A stretch of 64,000 bases of DNA, taken from positions 1,860,001 to 1,924,000 of the forward strand of contig NC_014962.1 of assembly GCF_000186345.1 (NCBI RefSeq). The letters run 5' to 3'. Numbering within the stretch: the stretch's first letter is position 1; every line of letters starts with the position of its first letter. Positions 55,296 to 64,000 of this stretch are shown one piece after another. The notes under the pieces were generated by a model. That model ran no database searches. It was not told the DNA's origin and saw nothing but the letters and a program-made list of their open reading frames with translations. This stretch comes from Isosphaera pallida ATCC 43644. Its GTDB lineage: Bacteria > Planctomycetota > Planctomycetia > Isosphaerales > Isosphaeraceae. The position numbers and the translations under genes were made by a program.

Positions 55296-56348
55296 ATGAG
55301 TATGTCTTCTTCTGATCTTAATGGGTCGGAGCCCCGCCGCCCCGCGGGCGCGCCGTCTGAATCCCCTGTCGCTCGCCCGGCCCGCTTGGCCTTAGGGTCG
55401 CACGACGAAGACCGGATCATCGACGAATTGACCCGGCGCTTGGTGGAGACCTACGACGAATGCCAGGGAATCAATCATTTCGACCACCTTCCACTGCCCA
55501 GCTACGAGGCCGTGGTGTCCATCCTGAACGACTTGATGGAACTGCTCTTTCCGGGCTATGGCAAGCGTCAGTCGGTCAAGCTGGCTCAAGCCTCTTACTT
55601 CGTGGGAGGGTTGTTGGGGGATCTTCATCCCCGCATCGCCAGCCAAATCCGTCGGGCGTTTCGCCACGACTGCCGCAGCCCCGTCGAGGATCAAGACTTC
55701 GAGGTGGTATCCCGTGACCTGGCTTATCGCTTGCTCGACCAATTGCCCGAAATCCGCCGCATTCTCAAGGAGGATGTTCAAGCTGCCTACGATGGCGACC
55801 CCGCCGCGTCGGGTCTCGATGAAATCATCTTCTGCTATCCTGGTCTCAAAGCGATTGCCATCCACCGCATCGCCCATGTCCTGCACAACGCCGGGGTGCC
55901 GCTCATTCCTCGTATGATGACCGAACATGCCCACACCCTCACGGGCATCGATATCCATCCCGGCGCGACCATTGGACCTCGGTTCTTCATCGACCACGGG
56001 ACCGGGGTGGTCATTGGTGAAACCACGGTGATTGGTTCCAATGTGAAACTCTATCAAGGTGTTACCTTAGGTGCGCTGAGCTTCCCCCGCGACGAGGCCA
56101 CCGGCAAACTCATCCGGGGTCAAAAGCGGCACCCAACCTTGGAAAACGACGTGGTGATTTACGCCAACGCCACCATTTTGGGAGGCCAGACGGTGATTGG
56201 TCATCATTCGGTGATTGGCTCGTCGTGCTGGATCACCCGGAGCGTCGCTCCCCATTCCACCATCCTGATCGAACCGCCGCCGCTTCGCACTAAAGTTCGG
56301 CTCGACGCCAGCGGTCAACTTCAACCTGCGCTTGATTATCAGATTTGA
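55296..56348 (+). CDS. epsC: serine O-acetyltransferase (EpsC-type)
   Basis: A 350-residue enzyme making O-acetylserine from serine and acetyl-CoA for cysteine synthesis. The N-terminal 180 residues form a helical domain (LVETYDECQGINHFDHLPLP and RLLDQLPEIRRILKEDVQAA). The C-terminal left-handed beta-helix holds PGLKAIAIHRIAHVLHNAGV, MMTEHAHTLTGIDIHPGATI, FFIDHGTGVVIGETTVIG and VKLYQGVTLGALSFPRD, with the catalytic His in IDIHPG and DHGTG. The extended N-terminal domain and the RGQKRHPTLEN segment are those of the EpsC subgroup. The start at 55296 has no strong ribosome binding site. Confidence 0.93.
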   Translation: MSMSSSDLNGSEPRRPAGAPSESPVARPARLALGSHDEDRIIDELTRRLVETYDECQGINHFDHLPLPSYEAVVSILNDLMELLFPGYGKRQSVKLAQASYFVGGLLGDLHPRIASQIRRAFRHDCRSPVEDQDFEVVSRDLAYRLLDQLPEIRRILKEDVQAAYDGDPAASGLDEIIFCYPGLKAIAIHRIAHVLHNAGVPLIPRMMTEHAHTLTGIDIHPGATIGPRFFIDHGTGVVIGETTVIGSNVKLYQGVTLGALSFPRDEATGKLIRGQKRHPTLENDVVIYANATILGGQTVIGHHSVIGSSCWITRSVAPHSTILIEPPPLRTKVRLDASGQLQPALDYQI

Positions 56349-56638
56349 TCCGGAGGCGAACCGTCAACCCGGTGGGGTTGGTTTTGGGATCGCCCGATGG
56401 TTGACTTGAACCTGTCGGGCTTCTATTGTCTCACGCAGCGCGCTCTTGAGGGAAACCGACCGGAAAGCCATGACGGGGAGGGGAGGGCGGAAACCAAGTC
56501 TGCCTGGCTCCCACGGTTGGCTCCCACCGGCGGTCGTGGGATGCGGGGCCGGGTTCGCGTGTGATCCCCGGTCCGGCCGACATCAGACTCGCGCCGGGCG
56601 TCCCGCCCAACCCCCAGGAGGCGGGGAGACCACCTCTC

Positions 56639-57643
56639 ATGAACCGTCCCGTCACCCTGTTCACCGGCCAGTGGGCCGACCAACCACTCGAACATTGGGT
56701 GCCCAAAATCAAGTCCTGGGGTTACGACGGCATTGAACTGCCCTGTTGGGGCGGCCATTTCGACGTCCAAGCCGCCCTCAAGGACGATTCCTACTGTCCG
56801 AAACGACTTGATCTGTTGGCGCAACACGGCTTGAAGTGTTTTGCGATTTCGACCCACCTTGTCGGCCAACTGGTCCTTGACCCGCTCGACGCCCGCACCG
56901 ACGATTGGGTGCCGGCCGAGTGCCGAGGTGACTCGGAAAAGAAGCGCGCCTGGGCGATTCAGGAACTCAAGGATACCGCTCGTGCCGCGAAGAAACTGGG
57001 CGTCTCGGTGGTCAACGGCTTCACGGGCAGTTCAATCTGGCACCTCTTCTACTCGTTCCCGCCCGTGCCCGACGCGATGATCGAGGAGGGCTTCCGCCTC
57101 TTCGCCGAACGCTGGAATCCGATTCTGGATGTCTTCGACGAATGCGGGGTCAAGTTCGCGCTGGAAGTCCACCCCACTGAGATCGCTTTCGACATTTACA
57201 CCGCCGAACGAGCCTTGGCGGCGATCAACCGCCGCCCCGCCTTTGGGTTCAACTTCGACCCCAGCCACCTGCACTGGCAAATGGTCGATCCCGTGAAGTT
57301 TCTTGAGACCTTCCCCGACCGCATCTATCACGTCCACGTCAAAGACGCTGCGCGGACGTTGGACGGCAAGTCGGGCATCCTCGCCTCGCACTTGAATTTC
57401 GGTGACCCCCGACGCGGTTGGGACTTCCGCTCGCCGGGCCGCGGCCAAATCGATTTCGACGCGATCGCCCGCGCCCTCAACGTGATCGGCTACAATGGCC
57501 CGCTCTCGGTTGAGTGGGAAGACGCCGGGATGGATCGGGAATACGGAGCCGCCGAAGCCGCCGAGTTCGTCAAGCGACGCATGGGCTTCACCCCCTCTGG
57601 TCGCGCCTTCGACGCCGCCTTCTCCGAAGCCCAAGCACGCTGA
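56639..57643 (+). CDS. sugar phosphate isomerase/epimerase family protein
   Basis: A 334-residue TIM-barrel protein (xylose isomerase-like). ATG 56639 has GGGGAG upstream. Barrel features are VTLFTGQWADQPLEHW, IKSWGYDGIELPCWGGHFDV, VNGFTGSSIW, GVKFALEVHPTEIAFDIYTA (metal Glu), FGFNFDPSHLHWQMVDP (Asp and His), RIYHVHVKDAA (His) and GPLSVEWEDAGMDREYGA (Glu). All four expected metal ligands are present. Planctomycete genomes hold many members; the substrate cannot be told from sequence. Neighbours give no clear pathway. Confidence 0.9.
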   Translation: MNRPVTLFTGQWADQPLEHWVPKIKSWGYDGIELPCWGGHFDVQAALKDDSYCPKRLDLLAQHGLKCFAISTHLVGQLVLDPLDARTDDWVPAECRGDSEKKRAWAIQELKDTARAAKKLGVSVVNGFTGSSIWHLFYSFPPVPDAMIEEGFRLFAERWNPILDVFDECGVKFALEVHPTEIAFDIYTAERALAAINRRPAFGFNFDPSHLHWQMVDPVKFLETFPDRIYHVHVKDAARTLDGKSGILASHLNFGDPRRGWDFRSPGRGQIDFDAIARALNVIGYNGPLSVEWEDAGMDREYGAAEAAEFVKRRMGFTPSGRAFDAAFSEAQAR

Positions 57644-57809
57644 CCCCCCGATTCAATTCCGCCCCCCCTTGCGACCATGACCGCTTCCCCCGGTTCCCCC
57701 CTCGGCTCCGCCACCCCCGCGATCGAGGGGCGAACCACGTCAACCCGGGGAACCCACGACCTCTTCAGGCACCTTTCACTGTTCATCCACCCTTGAGGGA
57801 ATCTTGAAC

Positions 57810-58034
57810 ATGAGTGGTCCCATCGTCCGCCGATATGGTTTCCCGAACTACGAAAAGATTTTCGGCAAGAAGGAACTAGCGCACGGCGTTGAGGGCCCCA
57901 ACGCTCCCTCCGCCGAGGCCCAAATCGCCAAAGCCGCCGGCGTAGCCCCCCCCACAGGCTCGACGACGGCTCCGTCCAGTTCCCCGACCGCGTCGTCTCC
58001 CTCGACGGACTCGAACACCCCTTCGAACACATGA
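57810..58034 (+). CDS. small planctomycete protein, unknown function
   Basis: A 74-residue protein from ATG 57810 with GAGGGAA about 8-10 bases upstream. The N-terminal 29 residues, MSGPIVRRYGFPNYEKIFGK followed by KELAHGVEG, are well ordered and I recall similar small planctomycete proteins. The rest is Ser/Thr/Pro/Ala-rich and probably disordered. A small lipoprotein gene starts 12 bp downstream, so the two are likely co-transcribed. Confidence 0.65.
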   Translation: MSGPIVRRYGFPNYEKIFGKKELAHGVEGPNAPSAEAQIAKAAGVAPPTGSTTAPSSSPTASSPSTDSNTPSNT

Positions 58035-58046
58035 TACCCAAAGAAG

Positions 58047-58274
58047 ATGACCCCTCATCATCTTAATTGGACGGAGCATCGCTTTCGATCCCGAGTAGTC
58101 GGCTCACTTTTGTGGAGCTTGACGGTCGGTTTGGGGACAGTCGGTTGCGACACTGGTTCGTCGTCGCCGCGGAGGGTCGTACCCAAGGCGGTGGACGCTC
58201 CCGCGGCGGCCAACCCGTCGAAAGCGGCTGAAGACGGATTCTCGCACGCCCCCAAACGAATCGCGACCCACTGA
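58047..58274 (+). CDS. small putative lipoprotein
   Basis: A 75-residue protein: basic N-terminus, hydrophobic VVGSLLWSLTVGLGTVGC with Cys34 as lipidation site, then a short Ala/Pro-rich tail. The lipobox has Thr at -3, which is tolerated. It starts 12 bp after the previous small gene. No family recognised. Confidence 0.55.
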   Translation: MTPHHLNWTEHRFRSRVVGSLLWSLTVGLGTVGCDTGSSSPRRVVPKAVDAPAAANPSKAAEDGFSHAPKRIATH

Positions 58275-58341
58275 GCGGAGGCTCGGGTGGCCTCGAAATG
58301 GCTCTGAACCCCTCGTCAACCCAAACCATGAGATTCGTCGA

Positions 58342-59490
58342 TTGAAACCATTGTCTGATCGTGCGGCGACGGCGGCCGCTTTGACGTCGGAGGCGCCCTC
58401 GTCACTCGTTCTCACGCTGGGCGACGTCGCGGGGATTGGTCCCGAAGTGCTGGTCAAAGCGTGGGCGCGTTCGGATCTGACTACTTGGGCGCGGGTGGTG
58501 GTGGTCGGAAACGCGACGGTCATCCGGCGCGCGGTGGAGCGGTTTTTATCCCCGAGCGAGCGGTTCGCCGTCGAAGTGGTGGAGGATCTCCGCGACGATC
58601 GACCCGCTCGCGCGTCGGGTCCGGGCCGGGAGGTGTTGCGATGTTGGGAGCCTCCCGGGGTCCCCGACACCTCCAAAGTGGCTCCCGCGACCATCGACCC
58701 CCGAGCCGGCAAAGCGGCCCATGATTGGTTGGTCGCGGCCATTGACGCGACTGGCGCGGGATTCTTCGAGGGCATCGTCACCCTGCCGCTGCACAAGGAA
58801 GCGCTTCGCGCTGGCGGGATCGAGGCGCCTGGGCACACCGAAATTCTCGCTCGCCGCTGCGGCTTGGCGGACGATCACACAGCGATGATGTTGTACCTTC
58901 CTCCGGGAAATCGGCCGCCTAAACAGGGGTTGGGAGTCATTCACGTCACCCTCCACTGTGCCCTGCGGGAGGTGTTTGATCAAATCACGATCCCCAATGT
59001 TGAACGTAAGATCGCCTTGGCGGCCAACGGGTTGAAACCATTGTTGGGACGCGATCACCCCACGGGTCGGGTCCGATTGGCGGTGGCGGGATTGAATCCG
59101 CACGCAGGGGAAAATGGTCTGTTCGGATCCGAGGAATCGGTTATCCTAGCCCCCGCCGTCGCGTCGGCTCGTTCGCGGGGTTTGGACGTGGTCGGCCCGA
59201 TCGCCGCCGATACGCTGTTCGCCCGCGCGGTGGATGGTGAATTCGACGGCGTGGTGGCGATGTATCACGACCAAGGCCACGTCGCGCTCAAGACCCTAGG
59301 TTTCGACCGCGCGGTGAATGTCACCCTGGGTCTGCCGATTGTGCGGACCAGCGTGGCTCACGGTACCGCGTTCGATCGGGCCTGGCCGGCGAGCGGACCT
59401 GGTTCGGCCCGGTTCGAGAGCCTGCTCGCAGCGGTCCGGGTGGCCGACCTGTTGGCGCGCTCACGTCGCGCGGCAGGGGCGGCGACCTGA
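58342..59490 (+). CDS. pdxA: 4-hydroxythreonine-4-phosphate dehydrogenase
   Basis: A 382-residue enzyme of vitamin B6 (pyridoxal phosphate) biosynthesis, acting with PdxJ. Motifs are LVLTLGDVAGIGPEVLVKA near the start, VTLPLHKEALRAGGIEAPGH (metal His), VRLAVAGLNPHAGENGLFG, VVAMYHDQGHVALKTLGFD (metal His) and LPIVRTSVAHGTAFDRAW. The frame has no ATG before the first motif, so a TTG at 58342 (or 58351) must be the start; no good ribosome binding site precedes it. Position suggests co-transcription with the small genes upstream. Confidence 0.95.
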   Translation: MKPLSDRAATAAALTSEAPSSLVLTLGDVAGIGPEVLVKAWARSDLTTWARVVVVGNATVIRRAVERFLSPSERFAVEVVEDLRDDRPARASGPGREVLRCWEPPGVPDTSKVAPATIDPRAGKAAHDWLVAAIDATGAGFFEGIVTLPLHKEALRAGGIEAPGHTEILARRCGLADDHTAMMLYLPPGNRPPKQGLGVIHVTLHCALREVFDQITIPNVERKIALAANGLKPLLGRDHPTGRVRLAVAGLNPHAGENGLFGSEESVILAPAVASARSRGLDVVGPIAADTLFARAVDGEFDGVVAMYHDQGHVALKTLGFDRAVNVTLGLPIVRTSVAHGTAFDRAWPASGPGSARFESLLAAVRVADLLARSRRAAGAAT

Positions 59491-59797
59491 CCGAACGCCA
59501 ACCCCGGTGCGCTCACGCGATGGCCATGCGTGTTTGGGATGACTCGCGGGTGGTTTGTCCCTCTCCAAGGGATTCGATGACGGAACGATCGATCAGAGGC
59601 GGTCGCCCCCTGACCGTGGGACGACCAAGCTTCACGCCTGAAGTCGTTTCCGTTCGGCCGACGGCTCCGAATCCCGACGACGGACGAACGCTCGTTTCCC
59701 GTTCCAGGTGGAGCGCAGCCGGCATGGCGATCCTTCCGCGCCCGACTCCGGCGCCGCGATGGTCCCGTCGTTCCACCTGAGCCGAGGTGACGCGCTT

Positions 59798-60562
59798 ATG
59801 GTCTCATCCGTCACGGTTGTCAAGTCGTCACGGCCGGGGACGGTTCGGTCGTCGGATGACCACTCATCGGTGGATCCAATCGCGGCGCGCTCTGTTTCAT
59901 TGGGAGCGGCCGATGTGAGCAAGCCCCCTGTCCGCACGACCTGGATCTATCTCTTGCGTCACGGCGCAACGGCCGCGAACCGCGCGGTGCCTTATCGCAT
60001 CCAAGGACGAGGCAGCGACCTCGATTTAGATGAGTTGGGACGTTGTCAAGCCCTCCGCGCTGCCGAAGTGTTGCGGACAATCGCATTGGAGGCGGTTTAC
60101 TCCTCACCCCTGCGACGGGCGCGTCAAACCGCCGCCGAAATCGCCCGGCTTCACCGCTTGGAGGTGCGTGTGGTTCCGGAACTCGTTGAAGCCGACGTTG
60201 GAGCCTGGGAAGGACTCACCTGGGAGGAGGTCGAACAGCGCGACCCCGACCATTTCGCCTTCTTCCTGGCCAACCCCGGCACGGTTCCCTACCTAGGCGG
60301 CGAGTCGTTCCAGGATGTGCAAGCCCGCGTCTTGCCCGCGTTGAACGCCCTGGCCACCCTTCATCCTGGCGGACGCATCGCGGTGGTGGCGCACAATGTC
60401 GTCAACCGCGCCTATCTGGCGGCGCTTCTCAACCTGCCCATCTCCCAGGCCCGCGGACTCCCCCAGGCCAATGGCGGCATCAACCTGATCCGCCATGACG
60501 GTCACCCCCCCGGACGAATCGTCACCCTGAACGCCGCCCTGCATCTCGAAGGGTTGGAGTGA
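59798..60562 (+). CDS. histidine phosphatase family protein (phosphoglycerate-mutase-like)
   Basis: A 254-residue protein from ATG 59798, with GAGGTGA about 10 bases upstream; the frame opens at 59708. About 45 disordered residues precede WIYLLRHGATAANRAVPYRI, which holds the catalytic RHG. LEAVYSSPLRRARQTAAEIA, a Glu region ELVEADVGAWEGLTWEEVEQ and the second His in RIAVVAHNVVNRAYLAALL follow. These fit the GpmB/CobC-like branch of phosphatases; the substrate is not known. A hairpin follows at 60635. Confidence 0.9.
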   Translation: MVSSVTVVKSSRPGTVRSSDDHSSVDPIAARSVSLGAADVSKPPVRTTWIYLLRHGATAANRAVPYRIQGRGSDLDLDELGRCQALRAAEVLRTIALEAVYSSPLRRARQTAAEIARLHRLEVRVVPELVEADVGAWEGLTWEEVEQRDPDHFAFFLANPGTVPYLGGESFQDVQARVLPALNALATLHPGGRIAVVAHNVVNRAYLAALLNLPISQARGLPQANGGINLIRHDGHPPGRIVTLNAALHLEGLE

Positions 60563-60634
60563 AGGATCGATACTGAGCCAAGCCGCCTTAAATCATGGCT
60601 CGGCGATCCCTTCCCGAGACACTCCCTCCCTCAG

Positions 60635-60674
60635 ACGCCTCCGCGGAGTCCCAAGAATGACTCCGTGGAGGCGT
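60635..60674. terminator. bidirectional hairpin between convergent genes
   Basis: ACGCCTCCGCGGAGTC and GACTCCGTGGAGGCGT form a 16-bp stem with one mismatch and an 8-base loop. It sits between the histidine phosphatase (plus) and the DUF4914 gene (minus). No U-run follows on either side, so the mechanism is uncertain. Confidence 0.6.
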
Positions 60675-60704
60675 AGGGAGAGAAAAGGGAATGCTGTGTT
60701 GTGT

Positions 60705-62636
60705 TTAGGTATTGACGGGCGTGAACGCGGCGTACTCTTCAAGCGACGCGCCGTCGAGACACGCCTGAATCATGTCCCGTCCCAGAGGATCCAGATCGGG
60801 GTGAAGGAACTGGCGCAGCTGTTGGTGGAAGAAATCGGTCAGGAGGCGTGCGCCGGCGAAATACGCCTCTTCGCCGACCTCCGGTTGAGACGACACGTCG
60901 AAGAACCAGGTTCCGATCGTCTGCCCCTCGACTTGGATTGTATGACGGTGGTAGCCCAGCAACGCGCAGCGCGAGGGAATCAGTTCATCCTTGCGGAACA
61001 AACTGGAACCACGACGCGCCAGGTATTCCCGGGCGATCCACTGAGGCGCGAAGCCGACCTTCCAGCTCCCAATGTGTTGGTTAGGAATCAACACAAAGAG
61101 GGTTGACGTGGTCTCCATAATCTGGCGCAATAAAATGTTGGCCTGATCGACCCGCCGTCCAGTGGCAAATGGCCAGTAGGATCCCACCCCTTCGGACTGC
61201 ATCCCTTCGGTGGCGACGATCGAAGGGTTGCCGTGGCCACGCGGGGCGACCAGCCGCCACAGCCACGCTAGCGCTGGCGGCAGCACGTGGAACAGCCCCA
61301 GAATCCCATATGTGGGCTGATGACGGGTGCAGGGCGGACACCGGACCCCAAAACTGCGAATGCCGACCGTCACCGGCTCGTTGACCACGCCAGGCACGTA
61401 GTGCCGGGGCAGAATCACCCGCGGATTGGGACACGGCGAGCCGGGAGCGTCCAGGGTGTGTTGCCAGATCAACGCAGTGGAATCCGGCACCGCGTCGATA
61501 TTGAGAAACAGCAGCGGTCCAGGTGGGTCGATAGTCAAACCTTCGAGATTGGGATCGGTTCCATAATGGGTGATATGATTCACCCTGACAAACCACCCTT
61601 GTTCAGCATCAATCAGGGTCAGCTTCCGCGGCGCTCCTTCCGCCTGCTGGAGCTTGGGGTGACACAACGCCATGTCGTCGGTGACGGGCCGCAGTTCGCA
61701 GCCGCGAGGTATCGTGAGAAACCGCTGGTCGCCCGTGATGACGTTCGTGCCCAGACGAATCTGGCCGTCGAGTTCGCGGTGCATCACTTCGAGCATCTCG
61801 CTCTTGCCGCCCCCGGAGGCTCCTTCGTGCATGATCGTCGTCGTGTTGTCGTAAGGCGTGATAACCTGAACGGTAGAGCAGTGGGCAGTCGTCCAGGGCT
61901 CCTCGGCTTTCTCACCCAGGGTCAGCAGCATCCCATAAACCCCCTTCTTGGCCGAGGGGCCGGGATAGAGATTATAGCTGAAGAGTTCGTGAATGCCCAC
62001 TTCTTCCAATCGACGGTTGTGGACCACCACCTGCTTGCCGTCGAAATGGGTGTGGCGGAACACCGGCGCTGTGTAAACAACCGCACCAAAGCGGTAGTCC
62101 TCCCCTTGGCATTGGAGGTGCGACAGCGGTTTGATCCCCTGCAGCATCGCCAGCCCCAGGGCAAAAAAGCCTGCGTTGGCCGGACAAATCGCAAGCGCGT
62201 TGAGGGTGTGCCCGGGCAGCCCGCTTTCAAAGAAAAAGCAGGCCAGCGGCTGGGTCTTGAGCCATTCCAAGGTCTCCAGCCTCAGCGGGGCAAAGTCGGT
62301 TCCAAACCGTCCTCGAAACGTTGGCTTGTCGGTGGCCTTGTCGTCGGCGATCACCATGCAATCAGGGTCGCGGCGGCGCATGTAAGGCTCGAGGTAGTTG
62401 GCCGCGATCCCGTTGCGGACCCGACAGACCTTCGCCTCGGGCACGAAACCACGCCCAGGCACGTCATATCCAACAGTGAAATAGCCCCGAGGGTCGCAAC
62501 GATCGGCCGGGGCCGCGAGTTCCACCAACTCTTCAACCGACTCCACAAAAGTCAGACGATTGGCATCCTCGGCGGCTTGCAACACATCAAGCGCCGAGCG
62601 GGAAATGTAGCACTGCCGCAGCTGGTTCACCAACAT
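60705..62636 (-). CDS. DUF4914 family protein with PEPCK-like kinase features
   Basis: A 643-residue protein. ATG 62636 is chosen because AGGAGGGAG lies about 9 bases upstream; the frame extends to 62774. The central P-loop IMHEGASGGGKSEMLEVMHR near residue 315 resembles the kinase-1a loop of ATP-dependent phosphoenolpyruvate carboxykinases (GxSGTGKT-like). RKLTLIDAEQGWFVRVNHI and PPGPLLFLNIDAVPDSTALI fit a nucleotide/metal site downstream, and FGVRCPPCTRHQPTYG holds two close Cys. I recognise the overall pattern as DUF4914. Reaction and substrate are unknown. The length is close to the family's, and it lies convergent with the histidine phosphatase gene. Confidence 0.8.
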   Translation of the reverse strand: MLVNQLRQCYISRSALDVLQAAEDANRLTFVESVEELVELAAPADRCDPRGYFTVGYDVPGRGFVPEAKVCRVRNGIAANYLEPYMRRRDPDCMVIADDKATDKPTFRGRFGTDFAPLRLETLEWLKTQPLACFFFESGLPGHTLNALAICPANAGFFALGLAMLQGIKPLSHLQCQGEDYRFGAVVYTAPVFRHTHFDGKQVVVHNRRLEEVGIHELFSYNLYPGPSAKKGVYGMLLTLGEKAEEPWTTAHCSTVQVITPYDNTTTIMHEGASGGGKSEMLEVMHRELDGQIRLGTNVITGDQRFLTIPRGCELRPVTDDMALCHPKLQQAEGAPRKLTLIDAEQGWFVRVNHITHYGTDPNLEGLTIDPPGPLLFLNIDAVPDSTALIWQHTLDAPGSPCPNPRVILPRHYVPGVVNEPVTVGIRSFGVRCPPCTRHQPTYGILGLFHVLPPALAWLWRLVAPRGHGNPSIVATEGMQSEGVGSYWPFATGRRVDQANILLRQIMETTSTLFVLIPNQHIGSWKVGFAPQWIAREYLARRGSSLFRKDELIPSRCALLGYHRHTIQVEGQTIGTWFFDVSSQPEVGEEAYFAGARLLTDFFHQQLRQFLHPDLDPLGRDMIQACLDGASLEEYAAFTPVNT

Positions 62637-63329
62637 CGAGCGGATCTCCCTCCTGTTAGGCGCGGTCTCCCTCAGCGACGCCCCAATGAGGACGCCCCCA
62701 AGGCCGGAAGAGCGGGAACCGGTTGATCCTTCCCGGTCCGGTCTGAATGTAGCATCCCAGTAGGCCACCCGCAACCATCATTCCGAAGCGTCTCCGCGTG
62801 TTCCGCGAAGTCGGAAATGACTAAACTGAATAAGTGGATGGGAATTGCTGGAAGATCAATCAGCTTTAATGCATCATTTTTTATGTTTCTTCAATATGCA
62901 ACAAATGGTGGTGGAACCCTTGCCCATGACTCCTTTGGACGTGACCTCGACCAGCGCAAGCCTGAACCATCCCCGCCAAGACCAACCCATAATCATGATG
63001 CTCAGACGTCATACCCAAGTCGTTCAGGTTGGTCGGCCTCGCCTTGAGGCCACGCTTTGACCTGCAGCTGGCCAACGCCATCGACTCGGCGACTGACGGC
63101 TGCACCAGCGCAAAGCGACGCACGCCAGAGGCATGCGGCGCTCCAGCTGCGGCTCGATGTGCCGGACCGCTCACACGACACGATCGCCCCATTGACGTGA
63201 ACGTGTTTGAGGTTTCACAACCTGTTTAGCAGCCGTGGGTTACCGCCGACGGCGACATCAAACTGGGACTTCTTGAACTATCCGCATCAGTGGTTGTCTT
63301 GACAGTGGACTTCTTGTCCACAACATGCG
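62637..63329. other. gene-poor stretch beside the tRNA, partly AT-rich
   Basis: No supported gene. 62815-62920 is clearly more AT-rich than the surroundings, and open frames here (for example 62817-63047) lack homology I can name. At 63299 a TTGACA is followed by a GTGGAC-TTCTT-GTCCAC inverted repeat and AACATG, spaced like a promoter with an internal operator, but no gene follows it on that strand. The stretch may be a decayed insertion at the tRNA 3' flank. Confidence 0.4.
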
Positions 63330-63357
63330 AAAACCCTTCGACGCACTCGCCGAAGGG
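63330..63357 (-). terminator. rho-independent terminator of tRNA-Pro
   Basis: On the minus strand, CCCTTCG and CGAAGGG form a 7-bp stem around a 10-base loop that can pair further, followed by TTTTCGC. It lies 24 bp beyond the tRNA 3' end. Confidence 0.85.
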
Positions 63358-63378
63358 CTAGTATCTGAAAGGAAAAGC

Positions 63379-63455
<77 letters not shown>

Positions 63456-63707
63456 TCCACGTTGGTTGGAGAGTCAACCTCCCCCAAAGGTTCGGTCGGT
63501 TGACTACGATCAACCGCGATCATCTTATCGGTTCCTTCGGTCTTGTCAATTGAGATCAACCCGGCGGCGAGGGCGTTTTTCACGCGGGGGGATCAGTTCG
63601 GATTGACCAACAGGGCGAGTTCGCCACAATCGCAGGCCCTGGCGCGCAATGATAATGGGTCGGGTGCGTCAGGACGTTGACGGAACGCGCAAGGGAGGCC
63701 GACGACG

Positions 63708-64000
63708 ATGACGACCGCGCACCCCCTGTCGGCCTGGAGGCGACGCCTCGGGACGTCGTTGAAGTCCAAACGGAACGCCAGAGGAATAAGCCGCAGGCTC
63801 GCCGACCGCTTGGTGTATGTGGCGGTACGTTGCCTGGTTATGGTGGTGCAGGCGTTGCCTATCGAGGCCGCCTACCAACTCGCCGACGCGCTAGCTTGGC
63901 TGGCGTATCGGGTCGATCGTCGTCACCGTGTGGTGGGTCTGGAGAATCTGGAAAAGGCATTTGGCGATCAGTATGAGGTCGAACAACGAGAGGCGATCAT
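63708..64000 (+). CDS. LpxL/HtrB-family lipid A acyltransferase, N-terminal part
   Basis: The frame is open from ATG 63708, with AAGGGAGG about 10 bases upstream, to the window end (97 codons). A basic N-terminus is followed by LVYVAVRCLVMVVQALPIEA, a membrane-associated helix. DALAWLAYRVDRRHRVVGLE then NLEKAFGD match the start of LpxL/LpxM acyltransferases (RRxxVxxNLxxAFP). The catalytic HxxxxD/E lies beyond the window, so the call rests on the N-terminal pattern only. These enzymes add secondary acyl chains to lipid A or act in related lipid pathways at the inner membrane. Confidence 0.8.
   Translation, partial: MTTAHPLSAWRRRLGTSLKSKRNARGISRRLADRLVYVAVRCLVMVVQALPIEAAYQLADALAWLAYRVDRRHRVVGLENLEKAFGDQYEVEQREAI

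Noticed and set aside
62817-63047. 76-codon frame in the AT-rich patch beside the tRNA
   Set aside because: Its start region is Lys/Asn/Phe-rich but then turns into low-complexity sequence; no homology can be named. Kept only as part of a possible decayed region.

Overview
The window is chromosomal DNA of a planctomycete, most likely of the Isosphaeraceae. GC is high. Several planctomycete hallmarks occur together: DUF1549/DUF1553, DUF1800 and DUF1501 secreted proteins, a DUF1559 prepilin-like protein with an H-x9-DG motif, a giant surface protein with a LESMEVRQLL-type N-terminus, and many small lipoproteins. A GvpL/GvpF gas-vesicle-type protein would suit a buoyant genus such as Isosphaera, but that genus assignment is inference.

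Layout. 1-5.2 kb: minus-strand genes for a DUF1549 protein (cut by the window edge), a coiled-coil lipoprotein, a membrane-anchored helix-turn-helix protein, a planctomycete membrane protein and a secreted protein with two Cys-rich YHS/TRASH-like repeats. 5.9-7.6 kb: a bacterioferritin-like gene with a good terminator, then an exact 320-bp tandem triplication carrying the 3' part of a PC4-like gene. 8-12.8 kb: operon of a secreted protein, DUF1800 and DUF1501. 12.9-14.4 kb: DUF1559 and a lipoprotein. 14.7-16.5 kb: a Y-family DNA polymerase followed by a divergent SRAP (YedK/HMCES)-like protein. 16.6-20.3 kb: GvpL/F and rhomboid protease (minus), and a GGQ release-factor-like protein (plus).

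20.5-34.8 kb is one giant gene of about 4,765 codons, built from five CSLREA plus right-handed beta-helix modules, two Calx-beta-like domains and a C-terminal region. It is followed by an outer-membrane-barrel-like protein and a coiled-coil exported protein. 38.4-41.7 kb: a second DUF1800-DUF1501 pair behind a small lipoprotein. 42-45.7 kb: a HAD phosphatase overlapping an Eco57I/MmeI-type DNA methyltransferase. 45.8-51.7 kb (minus): dnaE and an ExeA-like ATPase. 52.3-60.6 kb (plus): two exported proteins (one a HELTH metallopeptidase), serine acetyltransferase, a sugar isomerase-like protein, two small proteins, pdxA and a histidine phosphatase. 60.7-64 kb: a DUF4914 PEPCK-like protein (minus), a gene-poor stretch, tRNA-Pro(CGG) with a terminator, and the start of an LpxL-type acyltransferase.

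No rRNA, CRISPR array, intact insertion sequence or prophage is visible. The least explained items are the polymerase/SRAP-like pair, the rhomboid-GvpL/F gene pair, the giant modular protein and its neighbours, the methyltransferase without a visible nuclease, and the exact triplication. Functions are assigned from recognised motifs in translated sequence; no database search was run.
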